This document shows, in pieces, positions 18,673-27,178 of a DNA stretch of 64,000 nt. Position 1 is the stretch's first letter. Every line of letters begins with the position of its first letter. Position numbers and translations under genes: made by a program. The notes below the pieces were generated by a model. The model did not search any database, was not told the origin of the DNA, and saw only the letters and a list, made by a program, of their open reading frames with translations. Source of the DNA: an uncultured Psychrobacter sp. Lineage in GTDB: Bacteria > Pseudomonadota > Gammaproteobacteria > Pseudomonadales > Moraxellaceae. Location: contig CANLXO010000001.1 in the NCBI GenBank assembly GCA_947495055.1, positions 248,001 to 312,000 on the forward strand, read 5' to 3'.

Positions 18673-19443
18673 ATGATAAAAATTAATTCCCTCTCACACC
18701 ATATTGGCTCGCAGCAAATACTGCACGATATTACTTTGTCTTTGCCGCCCTCACAAGTTATCGCTCTGATAGGTCCTAATGGCGCGGGTAAGTCAACTTT
18801 GTTTTCGGTCATGGCGCGCCTGCACCCTTTGCAAACAGGTTCAGTCAGCTTTAATGTAGATAATAAAGACCATGACATCATCAGCTGTGATGCCCGTACC
18901 CTTGCCACCACAGTCGCTATGCTCGGTCAGGACAATCAAGTACAAGGGCGGCTGCGCGTCCATGAGCTACTAATGTTTGGGCGCTATCCGTATCACCAAG
19001 GACGCCCAAGCGCGGCTGACCAGCAAAAGGTCAATGAGATTATCGAGCGCTTTGAGCTTGAGCCCTTAGCCGATAGATTTTTGTCAACGTTATCCGGTGG
19101 TCAGCGTCAGCGCGTACTGATTGCGATGATTGTCTGCCAAGACACACCCTATCTGCTTCTTGATGAGCCACTTAATAATTTGGATATGTATCATGCAGGA
19201 CGCCTAATGCGTGAGCTACGTACGCTTAGTCATACTCAGCAAAAAACGGTCGTTATTGTGCTGCATGATATCAATCAAGCCGCGCAGTTTGCCGATACGG
19301 TGGTAACGATGAAAGACGGTCAAGTCAAAGCGGTCGGTCGCCCAGTCGATGTCTTGACCCAAGAGACAATGAAAGCGCTGTATGACGTTGAAGTGACGGT
19401 GCTGACTCATCATGGTCGTCCTGTGATAGTAGATACGGTGTGA
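18673..19443 (+). CDS. Ferric siderophore ABC transporter ATP-binding protein
   Basis: ATPase of the importer, 256 residues, a single ABC domain. Walker A is GPNGAGKST (about 37-45), the Q-loop is MLGQDNQ, the signature is LSGGQRQR (about 140-147), Walker B is YLLLDEPLNNLD and the H-loop is VIVLHDINQAA. Sequence style fits FatE/YclP/BauE-type siderophore ATPases. It is the last gene of the operon; the next gene is convergent. Confidence 0.93.
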   Translation: MIKINSLSHHIGSQQILHDITLSLPPSQVIALIGPNGAGKSTLFSVMARLHPLQTGSVSFNVDNKDHDIISCDARTLATTVAMLGQDNQVQGRLRVHELLMFGRYPYHQGRPSAADQQKVNEIIERFELEPLADRFLSTLSGGQRQRVLIAMIVCQDTPYLLLDEPLNNLDMYHAGRLMRELRTLSHTQQKTVVIVLHDINQAAQFADTVVTMKDGQVKAVGRPVDVLTQETMKALYDVEVTVLTHHGRPVIVDTV

Positions 19444-19512
19444 GTACAGCTATAAAAATGCGGTGTACTAAAGACAAATGATTCGCGCAAACCGTATCAA
19501 CTACAATTATCC

Positions 19513-20262
19513 CTATAAGATAGCTTCGGCGTCCTTACGCTTGATGATTTTGTGTTCATCTTCGCTGTTATCAAGCTTCCAGTAGCTTGAGATATACAGA
19601 TGGGTTTTTGCTACCTGTTTTTCTTGTTTAAAGTAATGACGTAGCGCGCGCATACTATTGAACTCGCACGCTGCCCACACAGCGGGACTGCCCTCTAACC
19701 AAGGCAACTGCTTAACGCGTTCAAGCAGTGGACTACTATCGATGCTTGCTACTGCATTTACTACCCAGTGTATATCCATATTATCAGGCATATTCAACGG
19801 ACGGATATCTGCTTCACTTATGACCTCTATTACCGCATAGCCTTGAGCATCAGCGGGTAGCTCAGCCAAATTTACCGTTATGGCAGGTAGCGCGGTCATG
19901 TCACCTGCTAACAAAAACCAGTCGGCTTGAGCATTGATCTGTTTTTTGGCTCCAGGGCCGCCGATCAAGATGCTGTCGCCTATAGCCGCGGTATGTGCCC
20001 ACTGTAGTGCTGGACCTGCATGCTCTTGAGGATGCAATACAAAGTCTACATCTATCTCGTGACTGCGCTGCTCAGCGATAGTATAAGTGCGCATGATAGG
20101 TTTACTGCTCTTAGGCTGTGAAAACATCAACTTAATATAAGCGCTTTGTTGGTTTGTTGGAAAGTCCTTAAACGCCTCTCCACCCAAAGTGATGCGGCGC
20201 ATATGCGGCGTGATGTCTGTAATACGTTTGACTTCTAGAACTCTTGGGGTAGGTTTTGCCAT
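19513..20262 (-). CDS. Siderophore-interacting protein (ferric-siderophore reductase, SIP/ViuB family)
   Basis: Probable FAD- and NAD(P)H-dependent reductase that releases iron from imported siderophore in the cytoplasm. The 249 residues have an FAD-binding barrel with the RTYT flavin motif (about 58-61), the HPQEHAGPALQWA loop, and a C-terminal NAD(P)H domain ending with the SIP hallmark SYWKLDNSEDEH. Composition of the locus (SBP, two permeases, ATPase, SIP, receptor) parallels the bau acinetobactin uptake genes. No Fur box is visible immediately upstream. Confidence 0.9.
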   Translation of the reverse strand: MAKPTPRVLEVKRITDITPHMRRITLGGEAFKDFPTNQQSAYIKLMFSQPKSSKPIMRTYTIAEQRSHEIDVDFVLHPQEHAGPALQWAHTAAIGDSILIGGPGAKKQINAQADWFLLAGDMTALPAITVNLAELPADAQGYAVIEVISEADIRPLNMPDNMDIHWVVNAVASIDSSPLLERVKQLPWLEGSPAVWAACEFNSMRALRHYFKQEKQVAKTHLYISSYWKLDNSEDEHKIIKRKDAEAIL

Positions 20263-20310
20263 TTTTATATTCTCTCATGACTTATTAGCTGAGCTAATGA
20301 TGGTTTTGAG

Positions 20311-20416
20311 CTATAGTGAGTCTAGTATAAAAACGATACAGCGGGACTGGGATGAATTTTGCGCAGCCTCTGTCGGCGTAGGCACAGCACGCCAGTAAAA
20401 TTTATACCAGTTCCGC
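20311..20416 (+). repeat. Short dispersed repeat family R2, copy 1
   Basis: Contains TATAAAAACGATACAGCG (20326-20343) and the core GCAGCCTCTGTCGGCGTAGG... running to CACAGCACGC (20364-20392). The ends GCGGGACTGG (20341-20350) and CCAGTTCCGC (20407-20416) are an imperfect inverted repeat. A second copy at 56853-56955 keeps the left flank in the same orientation but carries the core reverse-complemented. Confidence 0.75.
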
Positions 20417-20480
20417 GCTTAAACATAATGTATCTGTTTTATTTAAAATTGGCTATATCAGAATTTACATATCCTGATAC

Positions 20481-20517
20481 AAAAAACCAGCGCTCTTTGT
20501 GAGATTGCTGGTTTTTA
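20481..20517 (-). terminator. Terminator of the TonB-dependent receptor gene
   Basis: AAAAACCAGC (20482-20491) pairs with GCTGGTTTTT (20507-20516). Read on the minus strand it ends in a T-run just after the receptor stop codon. Confidence 0.8.
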
Positions 20518-20533
20518 TTATTTATATCAAAAC

Positions 20534-22645
20534 TTAAAACTGATACGTTAACGACGCTTTTATATTTCGACCCATCTCAAAGTCAGTGCTTTGATCACTA
20601 ACGGCACTATAGCGTGAGGCGTGACTGGCGTAAGTCTCATCAAATAAGTTATACACCCCGACAGTAGCTTTGACGTTCTCAAGCTGACGCGGCGAGTAGT
20701 TCATATAGATATCATGCACATCATAGTTGGGCTTGGTGTCGCCGCTATTATCAGTGATGGAGGCTACATAAGTGCTGCGCCAACCTAAATCAACCACCTC
20801 ATTGGGTGCATAATCTAGGTTCACCATATAACGATCACCTGAGTCAGCACTACCGCCACTCACTGAAGGAATGCTATCACCGGTTTTGTCACCCTCGCTG
20901 CGTGCACGCGCGTAGCTAAGACCCATACCAAAGTTATCAGTACTGTAGTTCGCTGCAAGCTCGACACCTTTGATCTCGTAATCTTCATCGCTATTGATCA
21001 TGCCTTGACAGTCTTGTAAGTTGTCAGGCGAACCGCGCTCACCTGTAGCACAGTTTAGACCGTAGCGACCGGCGCGATCTCCTGTTCTAACAAACTGCTG
21101 AAAGTTTTCGATATTAGAGCGAAAGTATTTGGCGCTTAGTTGCAAAGCATCATTAGCGGTAGTCAATCCGCGCAATGTGGTCGCGACCCCAATCTCAGAG
21201 TTGTAGCCTTCTTCTGCTTTGAGATCATCATTGACATAGATACTATCGCCATTACTATTAAATATGGTTTGCGCAAGATCAGGGCCGTTGAATAACTGCG
21301 TGTAGCTGGCAAATACTTGTGTGCTTGGAGCAATCTCGTAGCTGGCCGCTAATGCGCCAACGACATTGTCATAGGTCTCGCCGCCTGAGACATATTCAGG
21401 CGACTCATAGCGATCGTAACGCACGCCTGGCGTTAAGCTAAATTTGCCCAGTTGCCACTGATCTTCTAAGTAGAGCGATGTGGTTTTTGCCTCATCAGTC
21501 GCCGTATCCCTGCCCTCACGCGCCATCTGTGATTCTTTTTTATAGTGCTCCACGCCTGTGATGAGTCTATGCGTACCCGTAACCCCTTCAAAAACGCTGT
21601 CATCGATTACACTCGTGTTTTCAATCTTGCCGCCTGTCGTTTTTACCTGAGCTCTCCAGTCATAGCCTGGCGATACGTCAGCGTTATTATCTCGCGAGAT
21701 TTCGGTTTCGGTCTGATAAATCGTGGTATCAACATCAATTAAAGCATTTAGCGGGTTAAAGTTATAGTCAATCGTATACGTATCGCGGTTTACCTTTTGT
21801 GGTATAGGATCATCAGTTAAACTAGGAAAATCTGGGCGAAACGGGAAAATACCTTCTTTTTCAGTACGGCTAAAGCTTGCGCCGATACGGTGATTATCAT
21901 TGATATAAGCGCCCGCTTTTAACAAGATATTTTCGCTTTCACTGTCCTCAAATAGCTCACGTCCATCGCCATCCTCACCAGAATCCGTATCGCGCTTGCC
22001 ATAATAAGCTAGTAAGTCGATATTATCAGTAGGCGCGCCATAGACGGTGGCTGAGGTTAACAGCTCATCATTATTACTGCCGTAGCCAGCCTTTAGTTTT
22101 GCACCGATCTTTTGACCTGGCTTGAGCAAATCTACTGCATCCACAGTTTCAAACGCTACCGCGCCGCCTAGGGCGTCATTACCTAGCGTCACTGAGTTAT
22201 TACCGACCGCTACCTTAGCACGTTTGAGCAGGTCAGGATCAAGGGTGACATCACCCATATGATAAAACAAAGCACCCTCTTGACGAGCACCATCGACAGT
22301 CACTTTCAGATTGGTATCATCAAGCCCGCGCACCCTGATACGCTGGTTTACCGTTGAGGTACCACCGACCTCAACTCCAGGTATCACATCTAAGAAGTCA
22401 CTTAAATGACTCGCTTGCGCTGCAGGCGTATAGTTGTCGATATAGACTGAGTCTTCTTGTACATTTTCACGTACTGAGGTGTTTGCCGTTACCGTAATGG
22501 TCTGTAGCGTCGTGCTAGGCATCGCCTCTGCAGCATTAGCCATTTGTGAAAATAGCGCTGTGGCTACCCCTATAGATAATAGGGTTAATTGACTATGATT
22601 TTTTGGCTTAGAGCGGCTTTTACTTAAACTCTGATCTTCACGCAT
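20534..22645 (-). CDS. TonB-dependent outer-membrane receptor (iron/siderophore or heme type)
   Basis: A 22-strand barrel receptor of 703 residues. It has a signal peptide cleaved near MANAAEA, a TonB-box-like TLQTITVTA, a plug domain (VIPGVEVGG; RIRVRGLDDTNLKVTVDGARQ; LGNDALGGAVAFETVDA) and a C-terminal barrel ending in LTYQF. The plug and NLFDETYASHASR resemble the heme/hemoglobin receptor group as much as siderophore receptors. Partnership with the adjacent ABC importer and reductase favours a siderophore, so the ligand stays open. A cysteine pair (NCATGERGSPDNLQDC) marks an extracellular loop. A perfect Fur box lies about 125 bp upstream. Confidence 0.88.
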   Translation of the reverse strand: MREDQSLSKSRSKPKNHSQLTLLSIGVATALFSQMANAAEAMPSTTLQTITVTANTSVRENVQEDSVYIDNYTPAAQASHLSDFLDVIPGVEVGGTSTVNQRIRVRGLDDTNLKVTVDGARQEGALFYHMGDVTLDPDLLKRAKVAVGNNSVTLGNDALGGAVAFETVDAVDLLKPGQKIGAKLKAGYGSNNDELLTSATVYGAPTDNIDLLAYYGKRDTDSGEDGDGRELFEDSESENILLKAGAYINDNHRIGASFSRTEKEGIFPFRPDFPSLTDDPIPQKVNRDTYTIDYNFNPLNALIDVDTTIYQTETEISRDNNADVSPGYDWRAQVKTTGGKIENTSVIDDSVFEGVTGTHRLITGVEHYKKESQMAREGRDTATDEAKTTSLYLEDQWQLGKFSLTPGVRYDRYESPEYVSGGETYDNVVGALAASYEIAPSTQVFASYTQLFNGPDLAQTIFNSNGDSIYVNDDLKAEEGYNSEIGVATTLRGLTTANDALQLSAKYFRSNIENFQQFVRTGDRAGRYGLNCATGERGSPDNLQDCQGMINSDEDYEIKGVELAANYSTDNFGMGLSYARARSEGDKTGDSIPSVSGGSADSGDRYMVNLDYAPNEVVDLGWRSTYVASITDNSGDTKPNYDVHDIYMNYSPRQLENVKATVGVYNLFDETYASHASRYSAVSDQSTDFEMGRNIKASLTYQF

Positions 22646-22768
22646 AACTTACTCGCTGATTTCACTATGAAAAGGGTACTTAAATTTGCATGAGTCATAT
22701 TCAGGATTGATGAGATTATCGCCAAACAATCAAAAAATTGACTCATAGCTTATTAATACTAATGTTAA

Positions 22769-22783
22769 TGATAATTATTATCA
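22769..22783. promoter_or_regulatory. Fur box of the TonB-dependent receptor
   Basis: TGATAATTATTATCA matches the 7-1-7 Fur pattern TGATAATnATTATCA at every position. The rest of the gene-free stretch 22646-23166 holds more Fur-like fragments (for example ATGATTATCAATGAG near 22904) and otherwise nothing convincing. Confidence 0.85.
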
Positions 22784-23166
22784 TTCAATTAACGAGAGGA
22801 ATGATAACGAAGTATTTATATTTTGGCAACACTGTAATAAAAATTATTTTTGAAAGTATCAATAGTTGATGAATATCAATGACAAGAGAGCATCAATAAT
22901 GAGAGATGATTATCAATGAGCAGGGGTACACGTAGGAGCCAAAGGCTTTATGTTTATGAGGGAGGCTATAGCAATTTAGAAAATAGGGTTTTTTGGATAA
23001 ATAGCAGTAGTTAGGATCAAGGTTGACCGTCAATAATAAGCTGATGAGTTCTGTTTTACCGATACTAATACTGCGCCTTTGCATCGGTAACAGCCCTATC
23101 GCTATGGGAGTATTAAGCCAATACCACGCTCAACACGCCCCAATAAGAAATACTTTATTTAGACCA

Positions 23167-23764
23167 TTAATCTAAAGTCTGTACCCCACCGCCATTTACG
23201 AAGATTGTTTGACCACTCACCCATGTCGAGATCGGTGATGCAAAATACAGCATCGCACCAGCAATATCGTCAGCCTCTCCTAAGCGTTTAATAGGTGTAT
23301 GCGCAAGCATTTTCTTTTCAATCTCAGGCGTAAGTACTGTTCTTAGTGCGTCAGTACGTGTTGCACCAGGACCGACAGCATTGATACGCACCTCTGGACC
23401 AAAGTCATGCGCTAAATTGGCTACCATATGATTGACCGCCGCTTTTGAGCCTGCATAACCGCTCATGTTCGGATCTTTATTGATGCTCGACATAGAGGTT
23501 GTAAACACAATGGAGCCATAACCTGACTTTTTCATATATGGCACGCATAGCTGACATAAACGCCAGCCACTAAAAACGTTTAATTCAAAATCACGGCGAA
23601 TATCATCTACTGAGATCTTAGTAGGATTTTCACGACCACCGCCGCCGCCACCTGCATTGTTAATTTGTCGCTTTACCAATACCATTAGCGCCGCCTGTAA
23701 TGATCGCGACTTTACCTGATAAGTCAAAAAGCTGCTCAAATGTTTTTTCTTGAAAATTTACCAT
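23167..23764 (-). pseudogene. SDR-family oxidoreductase, internally deleted and frameshifted
   Basis: Reading from the ATG at 23764 (AAGGAT ribosome site) gives MVNFQEKTFEQLFDLSGKVA and then the SDR cofactor motif TGGANGIG; the frame then stops at residue 34. The other frame begins exactly there with INNAGGGGGG and continues to a normal end, with the catalytic Ser region (VFTTSMSS), the YAGSK active-site Tyr-Lys and the C-terminal GQTIFVNGGGVQTLD. Normally about 65-70 residues separate TGxxxGIG from NNAG; here they are joined, so roughly 190 bp is missing and the frame is shifted. The Rossmann fold cannot form. Closest style is 7-alpha-hydroxysteroid dehydrogenase-like SDRs. It follows the amidohydrolase gene by 33 bp. 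Confidence 0.85.
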
Positions 23765-23797
23765 GTCTATATCCTTATGATTTAAGAGTGCTAAGGT

Positions 23798-25600
23798 TTA
23801 GTCAGTGCCATTAGCCTGATAGATAACCTTACCCTCTTTGATAGTTTGCAGTATGGTGATGTCTTTTATTTTCATAGGATCAGCTTTTAGAGGATTGCTA
23901 TCTAATATCACTAAATCTGCGAGCTTGCCTTGGCTCAATGAGCCTTTACTGTCCTCTTCAAAATACTCATAAGCTGCATTAGTAGTGATAGCTTTTAGCG
24001 CTTGGTAAGGGCTGGCACGTTCGTCCTTGCCGATAATAGCGCCTGAACGCGAAGTGCGATTTACTGCTGACCAAACTGAGAACATTGGATCAACAGGAGC
24101 CACTGTATCATCGGAATGGTTAGTGTAGATAATACCCATTTTATCCGCAGTGGCAATCGGGCTTGAGAAATAAGCACGATCTTTGCCTAAGTTTTTGACA
24201 TGCACATCACCCCAGAAGTAGGCATGGTTAGTAAAGAACGAAGGTATCATTTTATACTTTTTAAAAGCCTCTAGCTGATCAGGACGCGCGAATTGTGCAT
24301 GCACAGGTACAGTACGGCGATCTTTATCAGCAGCTTGGCCTGTCTTTTTGACGGCATATTCATGAGCTTTGATTACCATGTCGGTTGCCGCGTCGCCATT
24401 ATTATGAATGAATAACTGATTATCGCGCGCATAAGCCTTAAGAAACATCTCGTTTAGCTCATCTTGACTAAGACTGGGCAAACCTTTGCAATTACTATCG
24501 CAGTCGGGCACTGGGGTTAGATACGGTTGACTAAAATAGGCTGTTTTGCCTTGCGGTGAGCCATCAGCGATAATCTTCGTGCCTTGGACTTTAAAGCCGT
24601 TTTGATAGGTTTTCCAGACAAAGTCTTTATCGGCTAAGTTTTCATCCAAATCACTCACGCCTGCTAGCGATACTAAGTCGATCTTTAATTTGCCCGCATC
24701 CGCTTGTGATTGAAAAAACTTAATCGCATCACGCGTGGTTGAGCCATCTTGCGCGGTGGTCACGCCATTTTTAGCATAATAGTCTTGGGTTTGATCAAAG
24801 AACTCAGCTTGTCTAGGGGCGAGCACTTCTAGCAAGTTGCGCACGAACGGATACATCGCGGTTTCTTGTACTAGGCCATTAGGTTCGTTTGAGCCTTTGA
24901 CCCTAGCAATATTACCGCCCTCCGGCGCTTTGCTATCCGCCGTAATATCCATCGCTTCAAGACCCTTGGAGTTTGCCACGCCCATATGTCCGCTGGTATG
25001 TTGCAAGTAGACAGGGTTATTTGGCAGTGCGCTATCAATCTCATCTTTAGTTGGATGACGGTCCTCGCTCAATTGGGTTTCATCATAACCCCAACCAAAT
25101 ATCCACTCGCCATCTGCGATATCATTGTCTTTTTTATAAGCCTTCAAAGTCATAAGCATTTTATCGATGCTATCAATTTTGCCAACAGGAGGTGGATTGA
25201 GATCCGCTTGTCCTACCGTGTTTGAGACCATACCAAAATGGCTATGCGGATCGATAAAACCGGGTAGCAAAGTTTGATTGTTAAGATCAATCTGTGCCGC
25301 ATTAGCATATTTCGACTTAGCCTCATCTAAGCTACCCACATAAGCAATTCTGCCATTTTGTTCGACCAGTGCTTGGGCGTAGGTGGGCGTATCGCCTGCC
25401 ATAGTTAGGATATCACCGTTATAGTAGAGCGTACTGTTTGCACTGCTATCTAATACGCTATCAGTATTTGTCATAGCAGTAGGACTATTACAGCCACTGA
25501 GTAATAGCCCACTAGTCAAGATACTAAGCGCAGTCAAATTAAAAAGGGGTTGTTTGACAACAAGCTTTTGAATTGAAATCGATGTTCTAAAAAAATTCAT
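23798..25600 (-). CDS. Amidohydrolase family 3 lipoprotein (YtcJ-like)
   Basis: A metal-dependent hydrolase of unknown substrate, 600 residues. A long signal peptide ends in lipobox LLSGC, so it is secreted and membrane-anchored, unusual for this mostly cytoplasmic family. Amidohydrolase motifs are LPGFIDPHSHFG (metal-binding HxH), the QHTSGHMGVANS region, the HNNGDAATDM His, a HAQFARPDQ His and NHSDDTVAPVDPMFSVW (metal Asp). The start at 25600 has a strong AGGAGG. It was probably cotranscribed with the broken SDR gene. Position beside purine genes suggests, but does not show, hydrolysis of a cyclic amide or related compound. Confidence 0.8.
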   Translation of the reverse strand: MNFFRTSISIQKLVVKQPLFNLTALSILTSGLLLSGCNSPTAMTNTDSVLDSSANSTLYYNGDILTMAGDTPTYAQALVEQNGRIAYVGSLDEAKSKYANAAQIDLNNQTLLPGFIDPHSHFGMVSNTVGQADLNPPPVGKIDSIDKMLMTLKAYKKDNDIADGEWIFGWGYDETQLSEDRHPTKDEIDSALPNNPVYLQHTSGHMGVANSKGLEAMDITADSKAPEGGNIARVKGSNEPNGLVQETAMYPFVRNLLEVLAPRQAEFFDQTQDYYAKNGVTTAQDGSTTRDAIKFFQSQADAGKLKIDLVSLAGVSDLDENLADKDFVWKTYQNGFKVQGTKIIADGSPQGKTAYFSQPYLTPVPDCDSNCKGLPSLSQDELNEMFLKAYARDNQLFIHNNGDAATDMVIKAHEYAVKKTGQAADKDRRTVPVHAQFARPDQLEAFKKYKMIPSFFTNHAYFWGDVHVKNLGKDRAYFSSPIATADKMGIIYTNHSDDTVAPVDPMFSVWSAVNRTSRSGAIIGKDERASPYQALKAITTNAAYEYFEEDSKGSLSQGKLADLVILDSNPLKADPMKIKDITILQTIKEGKVIYQANGTD

Positions 25601-25805
25601 GTAAATCCTCCTCTAATAGTGTCGGCTTATCATTGGGTAACCATAAGTCTAGGATAGACATAACAACTAATGAAACTAAATATAATTTAACCTGTTACCC
25701 CTATCCTAGAGCGCGTAACTTAGAAGACAAATTACGTATAATAAAGACTGCAAATATTAGTAACCCTTTTATCTCGACTTATTAATGAATAAATCACTAG
25801 TTTTA

Positions 25806-26579
25806 TTAAAAATGGAGCTTGACCAAGGCGCTTGGAACGCTTTGATTAACGCCATCGAGACCAAATTTGTTTCTCCAATAGCTATATTCCACGCCAACCT
25901 CGATACGGTTATCAATGCCAAGCACGTCTTGTAAGTTGTATTTTATTTGCGGATTAATATGTAGCTGATCCTCAAGATCATCATTGTTAAAAGAGTAGTC
26001 AACATAGCCATCGACGACAAAGTTATTCTTCTCCCAGCCATAGGTCAAAGTAATTTGTTGATCATCAGCATCACTGAATTTGTCATCATTAAAAGCATGG
26101 TATAACGTCGCCGATGCGTATTTCATACCGTCGATAGGAATGTTAAGATCAGCTCCAATACCTACCAAGAAATTATCTTGCTCAAAACCATTCGTGTTCG
26201 AACCAAACTCATAAGTACTAGCTAGGTTTACTTGCTTGATGAAGCTATTACTATAGTCTGAGATTTTGAACTTAGGTGACAGCTCGCCGTAGATATCCTT
26301 AGCTCTACTATTATTCGCATCACTTGCGCCTTGCAGACGATCAACAAAGAAAAACACCCCACCCCAAGTATGAGTAGAAGCGTGCTCTAACGTCAGTGTC
26401 GTCAACTCACCATCTTCTGCCAACTCATAATCACTGCCATAAAGTAGGCTGATACTGGTATCACTAAATAGCGTTTTAGCTTGAGCGCTATTCGTAACGC
26501 TTAAAACTAAAGTAGTCGCAATAGCAATGCTCAAAGGTTTTACAACGAATAAATTATTAATGTTAGACAAATAGCGCAC
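25806..26579 (-). CDS. Tsx-like nucleoside-type outer-membrane channel
   Basis: A 257-residue outer-membrane barrel similar to Tsx/OmpK. The GTG at 26579 is chosen because AGGGAG lies eight bases upstream; an in-frame TTG ten codons earlier has no site. Signal peptide ends SAQAK. The mature protein alternates polar and hydrophobic residues and shows family strings FFFVDRLQGASD, GIGADLNIPIDGMKYASATLYHAFND and the C-terminal aromatic signature ending in F (ALVKLHF). Tsx passes nucleosides and deoxynucleosides; beside a purine permease it probably admits purines or urate. Confidence 0.75.
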   Translation of the reverse strand: MRYLSNINNLFVVKPLSIAIATTLVLSVTNSAQAKTLFSDTSISLLYGSDYELAEDGELTTLTLEHASTHTWGGVFFFVDRLQGASDANNSRAKDIYGELSPKFKISDYSNSFIKQVNLASTYEFGSNTNGFEQDNFLVGIGADLNIPIDGMKYASATLYHAFNDDKFSDADDQQITLTYGWEKNNFVVDGYVDYSFNNDDLEDQLHINPQIKYNLQDVLGIDNRIEVGVEYSYWRNKFGLDGVNQSVPSALVKLHF

Positions 26580-26930
26580 AGTAAATACTCCCTTATGTAC
26601 AGACGACAACTTCTAGCATGATCATCACTAAGTAACTCGTAATAATTGGGCCAAGCATCCTGTTGAGCCCCTTTAGCCATGCCTAAGAATATAGGTAATA
26701 AATATATAAATAACCGAACAATAAGAAACAGTTAGCTCAAGATTAAATAGAGCTACCAGACGACAGTGGTAACGAATTAGATAGCTCAACTAATAATCAG
26801 TCGCTTACACTTCAAAATAGTTAAGCATTAAATTTGAAAATTGACAATTGACAATCATCAGCTGTAGCCATGTAGAAATTCTAACTAAACTAATAATTTT
26901 TACTAAGTTTATGATTTTACTTAAAAAAAC

Positions 26931-26944
26931 TGACTATTTGGTCA
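26931..26944. promoter_or_regulatory. RutR-like operator 1
   Basis: TGACTATTTGGTCA, close to the RutR box TTGACCAnnTGGTCAA. It lies 235 bp upstream of the NCS2 permease and 350 bp upstream of the Tsx-like gene. The gene-free stretch 26580-27178 otherwise shows only AT-rich DNA. Confidence 0.7.
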
Positions 26945-27046
26945 GCTTTTATTTTTTGTAACTATATTGTAAAGTATATTTTTGAACTTTAAGTGCACAA
27001 AAATTCTTGCAATACCATATCTTTTAGCTATATCCTAAAGATAGAT

Positions 27047-27060
27047 GACTAATTGGTCAG
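27047..27060. promoter_or_regulatory. RutR-like operator 2
   Basis: TGACTAATTGGTCA, 119 bp upstream of the NCS2 permease start and 102 bp from operator 1. Confidence 0.72.
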
Positions 27061-27178
27061 GTTTATATATATTAAGCAGCGACAAGAATTAGTATCTTTT
27101 GGTATACGTTAATAGCACAAGGACATGTGCGACTCTGGTTCTAATAGAACATAAGAGTTCATCTAAAGGGAAGTTATC

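Noticed and set aside
22893..23084. A 63-codon minus-strand reading frame
   Set aside because: No ribosome site, no recognisable domain, and it overlaps Fur-like AT-rich DNA; probably chance.
23127..23145. Possible third R1 terminal repeat (CTCAACACGCCCC)
   Set aside because: Only about 12 bases resemble the element end and nothing else of the element is next to it.
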